From Paraburkholderia sp. BL23I1N1 (lineage in GTDB: Bacteria; Pseudomonadota; Gammaproteobacteria; Burkholderiales; Burkholderiaceae), in assembly GCF_003610295.1 (NCBI RefSeq), contig NZ_RAPV01000001.1, positions 4,960,001 through 5,024,000 of the forward strand: DNA of 64,000 nt, given 5' to 3'. Positions 1 to 7,520 of this stretch are shown one piece after another; positions within the stretch are counted from its first letter, which is position 1; the number at the start of each line of letters is the position of its first letter. The position numbers were made by a program, and so were the translations under genes. The notes beneath the pieces were generated by a model that saw only the letters and a list, made by a program, of their open reading frames with translations, did no database searches and had not been told where the DNA came from.

Positions 1-380
1 ATCAACCACCGTTACCGGGATACGCGCACGCGTGCAGCTGGCCTGCTGAAGCCGGGGCGTGGGATCAGGCCGCAGGCGATTGCCGAACAGTTCGGCGTGA
101 GTGCCCAGAGCGTCTACAACTGGTTTCACGCGTGGCGTGAGAGTGGCATATGCGGCCTGATGGGCGGTCACTGCGGCGGCCGGCGGCCGCTGCTGTCCGA
201 AGCCCAGATCGCGGTGGCCCTTGAGATCGCGCGGACCGAGCCACTGACCTTGGTACGTATTGCCCAGCGAGTCGAAGCCGTGCTCAACGAACCACTGCCA
301 TGCAAAATCGAAACGCTCGGCGAGGCGCTCAAGCGCAGCGGCTTCTCGTTCAAACGCAACCGTTTCTCGCTCCAAAAAAG
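1..380 (+). pseudogene. IS630-family transposase, N-terminal (helix-turn-helix) part, interrupted
   Basis: The reading frame is open from base 1, so the true start is upstream of the window; the GTG at 97 is internal. The visible part contains a winged helix-turn-helix of the IS630/HTH-23 type (AIAEQFGVSAQSVYNW) followed by the usual linker up to SFKRNRFSLQK. It reaches an A6G run at 374-380, where the sequence switches to the IS110 element. IS630-type elements often split the transposase into two frames joined by slippage on such a run, so this was probably the first of two frames even before the insertion. The remaining in-frame codons to about 417 belong to the IS110 end. It would bind the element's terminal repeats; alone it lacks the catalytic core. 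Confidence 0.75.
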
Positions 381-635
381 CGGCCAGTTTTCGCCGAAAG
401 CCGCACACAGACCATGAACCGGCTATCGCCTATCCTTACATAACGCGTAGTGGTTCCTGGCAGCGTAGCTGCGACGCGCTCTGGTGCATCGGACAACTGT
501 CGGATTGCCTGTAAAAAAGCATGGCTGCGGTCATGATCAGTCGCACATTCTGGTGAGCACTGCTTCCCGCTGGAGAGATTTGTTTTTCCTGTGACGTGAC
601 CGGGCCAGGGCTACCGCGCGCATTGTGATGCCCCA
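381..635 (+). ncRNA. IS110 left end; candidate bridge-RNA region
   Basis: This 255-bp stretch before the transposase has no convincing gene. In IS110-group elements with a long left and a short right non-coding end, the left end is transcribed as a structured bridge RNA that pairs with target and donor DNA and guides the recombinase. The length asymmetry (255 versus about 36 bp) fits that arrangement, and several short dyads such as CGGACAACTGTCGG near 490-503 could fold. No RNA boundaries or pairing loops were worked out, so this is inference from the family. Confidence 0.35.
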
Positions 636-1965
636 ATGCGGAGGTTCATCATGTCACAAGAACTCCCCATGCTCGATCCGCTAGCCGCATTCGTGGACGT
701 CGGCAGCGAACACATGCATGTTTCGGTGGGCGGCAACAGGCCGGAAGTGTTCGGCACCGTGACCTCGCAGTTACACGCGTTGCGCGACTGGCTGCTCGCA
801 CAGGGCGTACGTTCCGTTGCGATGGAAGCGACCGGCGTGTACTGGCTGCCGTTGTACGGTGTACTGGAAAGTGCCGGTCTGGAAGTGCGCATGGTCAATG
901 GCCGGCAGACGCGCAACCTGCCAGGCAGGAAGACCGACATGACTGACAGCCAGTGGGGGGCCACGCTGCACATGCATGGTCTGCTGCATGCACGGCTTCG
1001 TGCCACCGGCTGACATCCGCCGGCTGCAGGACTACCTGCGCCTGCGCGCCGATCACGTGGCGGCCGCCGTCACCTGCGTGCAACTGATGCAGAAGGCCTT
1101 CGAGCGCATGAACATCAAGCTGCATGATGTCATCTCCTCCCTGGCCGGCGTCAGCGGCCTGGCGGTGACGCGCGCGATCGTGGCCGGCGAGCGTTCCCCT
1201 GAGGCCCTGGTGGCACTGTGCGACGTGCAGATCCGGCGCAGGAAGGAACAGGCCGTGATCGAGGCCCTGCGGGGCACGTGGGCCGACGAGCACATCTTCG
1301 CGCCCGGTCAGGCACTGCAATCCTGGGACCACTACCAGAAACTCATCGCCGCTTGCGACGAGCGCATCGCCACCGTGCTGCCGCCGCACGATGACACCCA
1401 ACCGCCGCTGCCCAGGTCCACCCGACGGACCGGCGTCAACGCCCCGGAAATTGCCAGGCTGCGCGAGATACTGGCCCAGATGTGTGGCGGACGGGATCTG
1501 ACGAAGCTGCCCGCGCTGTCGTCCTACGGCGTGCTGCAACTCATCGGGGAGGTGGGTACCGACCTGAGCGCCTGGCCCACTGAAAAACACTTCACCGCCT
1601 GGGCCGGACTGGCACCGGGCAACCACGATAGCGGCAAACGCAGGAAAGGCGTCAGGCGCGCCCGCAACCGGACTGGACGGCTGTTCTGCATGATGGCGCA
1701 AAGCCTGGTACGCAGCAGGGATATTGCGCTGGGTGGTTTCTACCGCCGTCTCGCGGCACGCCGCGGCGGCCTGGTCGCGACCAAGGCGCTGGCGCGCAAG
1801 CTCGCCGCCTGGTTCTGGCGCGTGATGGTCAAAGGCGACGACTACGTTGAAAAGGGACTCGCGCGCTACGAGGAACAGGTCCGCAAAACCAGGGAACAGG
1901 CCCTCAAACGTTTAGCCAGGGAGTTGGGGCGCGAGCTGGTGCCGCTCCCCGGCGTTTCCGACTAA
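636..1965 (+). pseudogene. IS110-family transposase, frameshifted
   Basis: The N-terminal frame (636 to about 990) has the RuvC-like DEDD domain: an aspartate in LAAFVDVGSEHMHV, then AMEATGVYW and GRKTDMTDSQW. It then runs to a stop at 1011-1013. The C-terminal frame (visible from about 990 to 1965) continues the protein with GFVPPADIRRLQ, a coiled linker and the transposase-20 domain (LPALSSYGVLQLIGEV, FTAWAGLAPG, GKRRKGVRRARN). The two frames join if one extra base near 988-996 is removed, so a +1 insertion most likely inactivated it. Together they would give about 440 residues, slightly longer than a typical IS110 transposase. The start is ATG at 636 or ATG at 651; an upstream GCGGAGG serves as ribosome binding site for the later one. 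Confidence 0.8.
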
Positions 1966-2001
1966 CTTAAAAACCCACTGACTGCGGGAGGGTTCATGGA
2001 G

Positions 2002-2573
2002 AGCGCAACGAAGAAGCGTTCGCCATGAAGCAGGCCACGCTCGCGAAGCTCCAGCGGGCTGTACGAGACAAAGTCGTGCGACTGCTGTATCTGGACGAGG
2101 CCGGCTTTCATGGATCGCCGCCGGTGCAGCGTAGCTGGTCACCGCGAGGCTTGCCCCATCAGGTCGAACCAAATCATCATTGCCGTCGCAGCGTGATCGG
2201 CGCGCTGGACTTCGGCGAAAACACGCTGATCCACGCCGCACATAGCGGGACTATCAAAGCCCCGAATGTCGAGCACTTCATCGACGGCGTGCTTGCGCGC
2301 GCCGCCAGTATGCCCACCGTGATCGTGCTGGACAATGCGAGCATCCATCACGCTATCAGCGAGGCAACGCGGCAACGCTGGCTGCTTGAACATAAGACCG
2401 TCCTGTTTTATCTGCCTGCGTACAGTCCCGAACTGAACATGATCGAGATCGTCTGGCGGCACCTGAAATATCGATGGCGTCGAGCCCTCACCTGGACACG
2501 CGAAACCATCGGCACCGAACTTACAGCACTGCCAAGCAGATACGGTCAAGATTTTCAAACCGATTTTTCGTGA
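2002..2573 (+). pseudogene. IS630-family transposase, C-terminal DDE catalytic part
   Basis: This is the second half of the split IS630 transposase. It carries the DDE triad in the expected order: first Asp in LLYLDEAGFHG, second Asp in VIVLDNASIHHA, and Glu in LPAYSPELNMIEIVWRHLK. The in-frame sequence upstream of ATG 2025 reads ERNEEAFA, typical of the IS630 linker, so the frame really begins at the IS110 junction. If the IS110 were removed, the upstream frame would reach a TGA overlapping this ATG, and -1 slippage on the A6G run would fuse the two halves. With the IS110 present the full transposase cannot be made. Confidence 0.75.
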
Positions 2574-2695
2574 ATACTTATTGATCTGGCGCACGACGCT
2601 GGTTCACCGCGGCCGCCTTGCAAGGGGAGGCTGTGGTGCAAATAGCGATCAACGAATCGGTTAGAGTGTCGGCCTGACCGATCTGCGGGCCCGCG

Positions 2696-2785
2696 ATGAG
2701 CAAGCTGAAAAGTCCGGACGTGCTGTTCGCCGGCCGTCGCTTTGACCGTGACGTAATCATTCTTTGTGTGCGCTGGTACGGTTGA
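2696..2785 (+). pseudogene. IS6-family transposase, N-terminal remnant (29 codons)
   Basis: A short frame from ATG 2696 reads MSKLKSPDVLFAGRRFDRDV followed by IILCVRWYG and a stop. This matches the start of IS6-family transposases, which begin with a short leader and then FxGRxFxRDVIILCVRWY. After the tyrosine the similarity ends abruptly and the remaining 200 or so codons are absent. It is a scar of an old IS6 insertion or a recombination end point. No terminal repeats were identified. Confidence 0.7.
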
Positions 2786-3210
2786 TCCAAAGGCTTCGAC
2801 GAAATGGCCAAGGGAGTTAGCGGAATGGGACGCTCGCGCGAAGACGTTTGCGGACGAGGACTTCAATGATATGTACGGCCTCAAGCGAAAAATCTTCGAA
2901 TGGGCTGCAGGATGGAGTGCTTCACCTGCGCAGCGCAAGAGCCGTACGCAGGGTTACCGAGTATGGGGTGAGTCGACGCGGTGCCGACGCTCACCCGTCA
3001 GTTACGCGCTGGTGCCGACCGACCGTTGACAGAGGGCCGGTTTTCCCTTATCTGGTGCTCGAACTCAGCCGGAAGGAGGGCGTCGGTACATGCTTTTTTG
3101 TGCAGGCACACGCTTTTTTGTGTAGGTGCAGCCTTTTTTGTGTAGGTGCAGCCTTTTTTGTGCAAGTACCGACTTTTTTGTGCGTCATCATGAAGCGTTT
3201 GAACACCGGA
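2786..3210. other. Non-coding stretch between IS remnants and the putrescine operon
   Basis: No gene is supported here. A frame at 2766-3029 overlaps the IS6 remnant and resembles nothing I know. The right part holds the 20-bp tandem repeat described separately. The last gene of the putrescine operon ends at 3211 on the minus strand, and no intrinsic terminator with a U-run for that direction was found. Confidence 0.5.
3091..3190 (+). repeat. Five copies of a 20-bp tandem repeat
   Basis: The core CTTTTTTGTG occurs five times at an exact 20-bp period, with the T-run starting at about 3094, 3114, 3134, 3154 and 3174. The intervening bases are AGGYRCA-like; the third and fourth units are identical (CTTTTTTGTGTAGGTGCAGC) and the outer ones diverge. 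It lies just past the 3' end of the putrescine operon. It is not a hairpin repeat and has no unique spacers, so it is not a CRISPR. A run of this kind could expand or contract by slippage. Confidence 0.9.
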
Positions 3211-4533
3211 CTAAAACAACTCAAGAATCCGGTGATACATCATCCCGAGTTCGAGCGCCGGCCCACGCAAGGCCGGACCGCCCGGAAAGCGCGTATGCCG
3301 CAACTGCGCGAAGATATCGAAGGCCGCCGTCTCACCGGCCATGGCTTTAGCAATCACGCGCCCGGCAATCCCGGTCAGCGCCACGCCGTGCCCCGAAAAC
3401 CCCTGCACGTAGAAGTAGTTCGGATCGATCGAGCCGAAATCGGGCGCGCGATTGCGCGTCACGTCGACGAAACCACCCCACGCATAGTCGATTCGTACAT
3501 CGCCGAGTTGTGGGAACACGCCGATCATGCGCTTGCGAATCTCTTCGCCGAGTTGCACGGGCGACGCGCCGGTCGAACTCGCGCGTCCGCCGAACAGCAC
3601 GCGATGATCCGCCGACAAACGGAAGTAATCGAGGAAGAAGTTGTTGTCGCAAATCGCCTCGCGCCCTTTAATCAGCGCGTCGGCGCGTGCTTTGCCGAGC
3701 GGCTCCGTGGCGACGATATACGACGCAATCGGCGCAATGCGTGCGGCCACCGGCGCAGGCAATACGTCGCCGATCGTGGCATTGCCGCACGCGGCGACGA
3801 AACGGCAGCGCACCTCGCCGTTAGCGGTCCGCACAGCAGGCCGCGCGCCGCGTACGATTTCAGTCACCGGCGAATGCGCGAACAGTTGGGCGCCTTCGCG
3901 ACGCGCCGCATCGGCGAGCCCGAGGCAGTATTTGAGCGGATGCAGATGGCCGGAAAACGGATCGTAGACGCCCGCCAGATAGCGTCGCGACGCGACGCGT
4001 GAACGCACTTCATCGGTATCGAGCCACGAGAGTTTCGTATATCCCCAGCGTTGCGAGGCCGACTCCATCCACGAACGCAAATCCGGCACTCGCTTGGGTT
4101 TGGTCGCCACCGTCAGATAGCCGGAGGTGAAATCGCAATCGATGCCGTAACGCTCGATGCGCTCGCGCACCAAAGCGACCCCTTCCACCGACATGGCCCA
4201 GGTAGCGCGCGCGCCGTCGAGACCGAGCTGACGTTCGATGATCTCGTCTTTCGCGAAACCGACCAGCGTCTGCCCGCCGTTGCGGCCCGACGCGCCCCAC
4301 CCCGGACGGTGCGCGTCGAGTACCACGACCGATAAGCCGCGCGCCCGGCATTCCAGCGCCACCGACAAACCGGAGAAGCCCGCGCCAATCACGCACACGT
4401 CGGCTTCCACGGTGCCGGCGAGCATCGGATCGTCGGCAAGCGGACGGGCCGCGCTCGCTTCGTAGTAGGAGTTGGCGATCAGCGCATTGGCGCGGCGGTC
4501 GAGGGTATTGAATCCAGGAGTCGGAGCATTCAT
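3211..4533 (-). CDS. puuB: Gamma-glutamylputrescine oxidase-type FAD oxidoreductase (copy 1)
   Basis: This predicted 440-residue cytosolic flavoprotein has a DAO-type FAD-binding fold. The Rossmann motif VIGAGFSGLS lies at residues 48-57, followed by the family signature ASGRNGGQ at 81-88. The C-terminal part carries YAWGGFVDVTRNRAPDFG and GFSGHGVALTG, typical of PuuB/OrdL oxidases. It should oxidise gamma-glutamylputrescine to gamma-glutamyl-aminobutyraldehyde with release of ammonia and peroxide. The ATG at 4533 is chosen because it overlaps the stop codon of the upstream paralogue (TGATG), which implies translational coupling; longer in-frame extensions lie inside that paralogue. It is the last gene of the minus-strand putrescine operon. 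A related amine or amino-acid substrate is possible, since a second copy is adjacent. Confidence 0.85.
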   Translation of the reverse strand: MNAPTPGFNTLDRRANALIANSYYEASAARPLADDPMLAGTVEADVCVIGAGFSGLSVALECRARGLSVVVLDAHRPGWGASGRNGGQTLVGFAKDEIIERQLGLDGARATWAMSVEGVALVRERIERYGIDCDFTSGYLTVATKPKRVPDLRSWMESASQRWGYTKLSWLDTDEVRSRVASRRYLAGVYDPFSGHLHPLKYCLGLADAARREGAQLFAHSPVTEIVRGARPAVRTANGEVRCRFVAACGNATIGDVLPAPVAARIAPIASYIVATEPLGKARADALIKGREAICDNNFFLDYFRLSADHRVLFGGRASSTGASPVQLGEEIRKRMIGVFPQLGDVRIDYAWGGFVDVTRNRAPDFGSIDPNYFYVQGFSGHGVALTGIAGRVIAKAMAGETAAFDIFAQLRHTRFPGGPALRGPALELGMMYHRILELF

Positions 4534-5825
4534 CAAAGCAGGTCCTTCATTCGATACCAGGCCATCGCGAGCACGAGGGCAGGGGTGCGCAATGTAGCGC
4601 CACCCGGGAAGTCGCGGTGACGAATCTTGCTGAACAGATCGAAGCGCGACGCCTGGCCATCGATGGCTTCGGCGATCAGTTTGCCGGCAAGCCCCGTGGT
4701 ATTCACGCCGTGGCCCGAAAAGCCTTGCGCGAAATAGACGGTAGGCGACAGGCGCCCGAAATGCGGCGCGCGATTCATTGTAATGTCGACGAAACCGCCC
4801 CACGCATAGTCGATTTTGACGTCGTCGAGTTGCGGGAAGGTCTTCAGCATGTCGCGGCGCATCGCCTCACCGAGGTTGCGCGGCGCGAACGTCGAATAGC
4901 TGACTTTGCCGCCCCACAGCAGGCGGTTGTCGGGAGCCGGGCGGAAATAGTCCAGCACGAAGCGGCTGTCGCACACGGCCGCTTTCGCCGGCATCAGCGC
5001 TTCGGCGCGATAGGGGTCGAGCGGTTCGGTGGCGATCACGTAGGTGCCGACGGGCATGATCTTGCTGGCGACATCCGGCGCGAGTTCGCCGAGATAGGTA
5101 TTGCAGGCGAGCACGACGAATTGCGCATTCACCTTGCCACGCGCGGTTTCGGCCACATGCCGGCCGTTTTCCTGACGCAGCGCGGTGACGCAGCTGTCTT
5201 CGAAAATCTGCACGCCGGCGGCGCGTGCCGCGCGCGCGAGACCGAGCGTGTAATTCAGAGGATGCAGATGGCCGCTATCGGCATCGAACAATCCGCCAAG
5301 ATAGCGTTGCGATTGAACATAGTCGCCGACGCCGTCGGCGTCGACATAACTGAAACCGTTATAGCCGAAGCGCCGTTGTGCTTCGTCGCGCCATTTTTGC
5401 AGCGCATCCGTATCGCGCGGCTTGTTCGCCGCGGTCAGGTAACCGATGGTCAGGTCGCAGTCGATCTCGTGCTTCGCGACGCGTTCCTTGACGATATCCA
5501 GGGTTTCGAGCCCCATGTCCCAAACACGCTTCACGTCATTCGCGGGCATGAACTTCGCGAATGTGTCGATATCGCAGGCAAAACCGCCGATCAACTGGCC
5601 GCCGTTGCGGCCGCTCGCGGCCCATCCGACTTTCGATGCTTCGAGCACCGCGACCGAGTGACCGCGTTCGGCGAGATTCAACGCAGTCGAGATGCCGGTG
5701 AGACCCGCGCCGATCACGCAGACGTCGACATTGAGCGTGTCTTCGAGCGGGGGATGGCGCGTGGTGTCGTTGGCGGTTGCTGCGTAATACGAGGCGACGT
5801 GAGGCTGGTTTGAGAATCGGAGCAT
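4533..5825 (-). CDS. puuB: Gamma-glutamylputrescine oxidase-type FAD oxidoreductase (copy 2)
   Basis: This 430-residue protein is a clear paralogue of the downstream gene. It has VIGAGLTGIS at 37-46, ASGRNGGQ at 70-77, IDYAWGGFVDITMNRAPHFG and FAQGFSGHGVNTTG. The expected reaction is oxidation of gamma-glutamylputrescine, the second step of the gamma-glutamyl pathway. The start is taken at ATG 5825 (MLRFSNQPHVASYY), the usual start of this family; an in-frame TTG at 5870 would add 15 residues overlapping the upstream hairpin and is less likely. It lies 73 bp after the porin gene, with a strong hairpin in the gap. Which copy is the main PuuB cannot be told from sequence. Confidence 0.85.
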   Translation of the reverse strand: MLRFSNQPHVASYYAATANDTTRHPPLEDTLNVDVCVIGAGLTGISTALNLAERGHSVAVLEASKVGWAASGRNGGQLIGGFACDIDTFAKFMPANDVKRVWDMGLETLDIVKERVAKHEIDCDLTIGYLTAANKPRDTDALQKWRDEAQRRFGYNGFSYVDADGVGDYVQSQRYLGGLFDADSGHLHPLNYTLGLARAARAAGVQIFEDSCVTALRQENGRHVAETARGKVNAQFVVLACNTYLGELAPDVASKIMPVGTYVIATEPLDPYRAEALMPAKAAVCDSRFVLDYFRPAPDNRLLWGGKVSYSTFAPRNLGEAMRRDMLKTFPQLDDVKIDYAWGGFVDITMNRAPHFGRLSPTVYFAQGFSGHGVNTTGLAGKLIAEAIDGQASRFDLFSKIRHRDFPGGATLRTPALVLAMAWYRMKDLL

Positions 5826-5852
5826 AGGCAGAGCATGCAGAAGAGGCCTTGG

Positions 5853-5883
5853 CGCGTGGCCCGCGGTCAAGCCGGGCCACGCG
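5853..5883 (-). terminator. Perfect 10-bp hairpin after the porin gene
   Basis: The arms CGCGTGGCCC (5853-5862) and GGGCCACGCG (5874-5883) are perfect complements separated by 11 bases. It starts 16 bp past the porin stop codon and is transcribed with the minus-strand operon. No U-run follows on the minus strand, so it looks more like an mRNA-stabilising or partial read-through structure than a full terminator. Confidence 0.55.
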
Positions 5884-5898
5884 ATGAGGCGGGTCGTT

Positions 5899-7482
5899 TT
5901 AGAACGAGTAAATGAACTGTGTCGCGAGCAGGTCGTTGGACTTGCCGTACGAGCCGTCGTTCTTCAGGAACACCTGTTTGTTCGCCCAGTCGTGGCGATA
6001 TTCCACCTTGACCGTGATCTGCTGGGTCGGGAAGAACAGCAGATCGAGCGAAACGTCCTGACGGGTGGCGCCCTTGCACTCGAAGCCGACACCGCCGTTC
6101 GCCTTCGAATTGGCGAGACAATCCGCGCCGATACCGAAGCCGTTGGCCGTGTCCATGCCGTTCGAATTCAGCGCAATGCCGCCACCGCCGCCGCCGTTCT
6201 TGCTGTCAACCAGCAGGTCGTAGCGGGCGGTCACGCCCATACGGCCGACCACCGGCAGCGAGAACTTGCGGTGCGCGAGCAGCGAGAGGCCGTACCACTG
6301 CGCCTGGCCGCCGTTGAACGCGGCGTTCTGCTGCTGACCGTAGTCGAGTTCGGCGTTGTACTGCACATCCGCCAGCGTGTAGGTCAGGTCGGCTTCGCCG
6401 AAGAAGAACGTGCCGCCCGCCCCAGGCGCGTTGCCGCCCACGCCGTATTTGATCGGAAGCGGGTTACCGTTCGCATCCGTTGCCGCCGAAGCCGGCAGCG
6501 TCTGACGGCCGATGTTGAACGAACCGCCCACATCGAGCGCGCTGGACCACGTGTAGTCGACCCGCGACGTGAAGGTCGGGATCTTGTTGCTGGTCGTGAT
6601 CGGATCGCCCAGTGCATTCGTGCCGATCTGCGTCGTCGCGCCGTACGTGCGGTACTGCTCGTTGCCGAGGAAGAACTTCCACGCCCAGTTGCCCGTCGTA
6701 TAGTTCGCGCCCGCGCCGATGTAGCTGCCCGGATCCGAGAAGTCATACAGCAGGTTGTGCGTGAGCGTGAGCATCTGGTTCGACTGCTGCACCTCGTAGC
6801 CGCCGAAGCTCGGAATCAAACCGGCCACGAACGTCGTGGTTGCCGTGACCGGCACATTGACGACCGCGGTATTCAGGATGTTGTTGCCGATGTTGCCGTG
6901 CGAGTTCTGCAGCAGCGTAATACCGTTGCCGCGGTTCGGCATCAGGGTGATTTCGGCCGACGGCGCCATCGGGCCGACACCGAAGGTCTTCTTGATGTCG
7001 AGGTACAGATCGCCGAACGTGCTGTTGAAGTAGTTGTAGCTGCTTTCGTGGTTCGCGAACAGGAACGACGAACTGCTCTGCGCGCGGTTATAGATGTAGG
7101 TCGGGTCGATATAGCCCGTTATCGACAGACCCGCGATCGGACCCGTGTTCGCCGCGTCTTCCAGCGAGTCGACCTTCAACTGCTGGTTGGCGATCTGCTG
7201 CTTCATCGCCGTGACGTCGTCGTTGCTCAACGAGGCTTGCGCCTTGCCGTAATCCGGCGAGGAGACGTCCACCGGCGCGGCCACCACCGCCGGGGCAGGG
7301 GCTGCGGTCGCCGCTGCCGCTGCTTTAGGCTTGCTCGCGACTTCGGAGCGCAACTGCTTCACCTCCTTCTGCAGCGCGTTGAGCTGGGCCTGCAGCGCCT
7401 TGATCTGGTCGCTGGTGGCGTCTGCCATGGCCATGCCAGGCAGACTCCCCGCCACCAACAGACAGATGAGCTTCTTTCTCAT
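5899..7482 (-). CDS. DUF3138-type outer-membrane porin of the putrescine locus
   Basis: This 527-residue protein has a classic signal peptide (MRKKLICLLVAGSLPGMAMA, cleavage near residue 20). A short coiled-coil segment follows (about 25-47, QIKALQAQLNALQKEV), then an Ala/Pro-rich linker, a second helix (about 85-110) and a long region of alternating beta-barrel strands ending in the phenylalanine typical of outer-membrane barrels (FIYSF). Length and layout match DUF3138 porins found in Burkholderiales. It is inserted between potI and puuB, with 38 bp to potI and a good AAGGAG site before ATG 7482. The position suggests it passes putrescine or other polyamines across the outer membrane, but substrate specificity is inference from context. 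Confidence 0.8.
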   Translation of the reverse strand: MRKKLICLLVAGSLPGMAMADATSDQIKALQAQLNALQKEVKQLRSEVASKPKAAAAATAAPAPAVVAAPVDVSSPDYGKAQASLSNDDVTAMKQQIANQQLKVDSLEDAANTGPIAGLSITGYIDPTYIYNRAQSSSSFLFANHESSYNYFNSTFGDLYLDIKKTFGVGPMAPSAEITLMPNRGNGITLLQNSHGNIGNNILNTAVVNVPVTATTTFVAGLIPSFGGYEVQQSNQMLTLTHNLLYDFSDPGSYIGAGANYTTGNWAWKFFLGNEQYRTYGATTQIGTNALGDPITTSNKIPTFTSRVDYTWSSALDVGGSFNIGRQTLPASAATDANGNPLPIKYGVGGNAPGAGGTFFFGEADLTYTLADVQYNAELDYGQQQNAAFNGGQAQWYGLSLLAHRKFSLPVVGRMGVTARYDLLVDSKNGGGGGGIALNSNGMDTANGFGIGADCLANSKANGGVGFECKGATRQDVSLDLLFFPTQQITVKVEYRHDWANKQVFLKNDGSYGKSNDLLATQFIYSF

Positions 7483-7520
7483 GCAAATTCTCCTTATTGG
7501 TCGTATTGCAAAAGGACTTC

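Larger units (their letters stand above)
381..2001 (+). mobile_element. IS110-family insertion sequence inside the IS630 element
   Basis: The boundaries are set by comparing the two IS630 halves: the left half stops at the A6G run (374-380) and the right half resumes with AGCGCAACGAAG at 2002. An AG dinucleotide is present on both sides (379-380 and 2002-2003), as expected for the short shared core of IS110 elements, which make no longer duplication and have no conventional terminal inverted repeats. The element is about 1.62 kb: about 255 bp of non-coding left end, a frameshifted transposase, and only about 36 bp of right end. The edges may be off by one or two bases. Confidence 0.75.
1..2580 (+). 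mobile_element. IS630-family insertion sequence, left end outside window, split by an IS110 element
   Basis: The two halves of an IS630-family transposase lie at 1-380 and 2002-2573 in the same orientation and are separated by a complete IS110-type element. The upstream half has the helix-turn-helix part and the downstream half has the DDE catalytic core. The left end lies before base 1, and I could not define the right terminal repeat, so the end near 2580 is an estimate from the end of the coding region. The element is disrupted and probably cannot move on its own. Confidence 0.75.

Noticed and set aside
2766..3029. An 87-codon frame after the IS6 remnant
   Set aside because: It overlaps the remnant, has no ribosome binding site and no recognisable similarity.
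3091..3190. Possible CRISPR array
   Set aside because: The unit is a simple 20-bp tandem repeat without unique spacers, and no cas genes are present.
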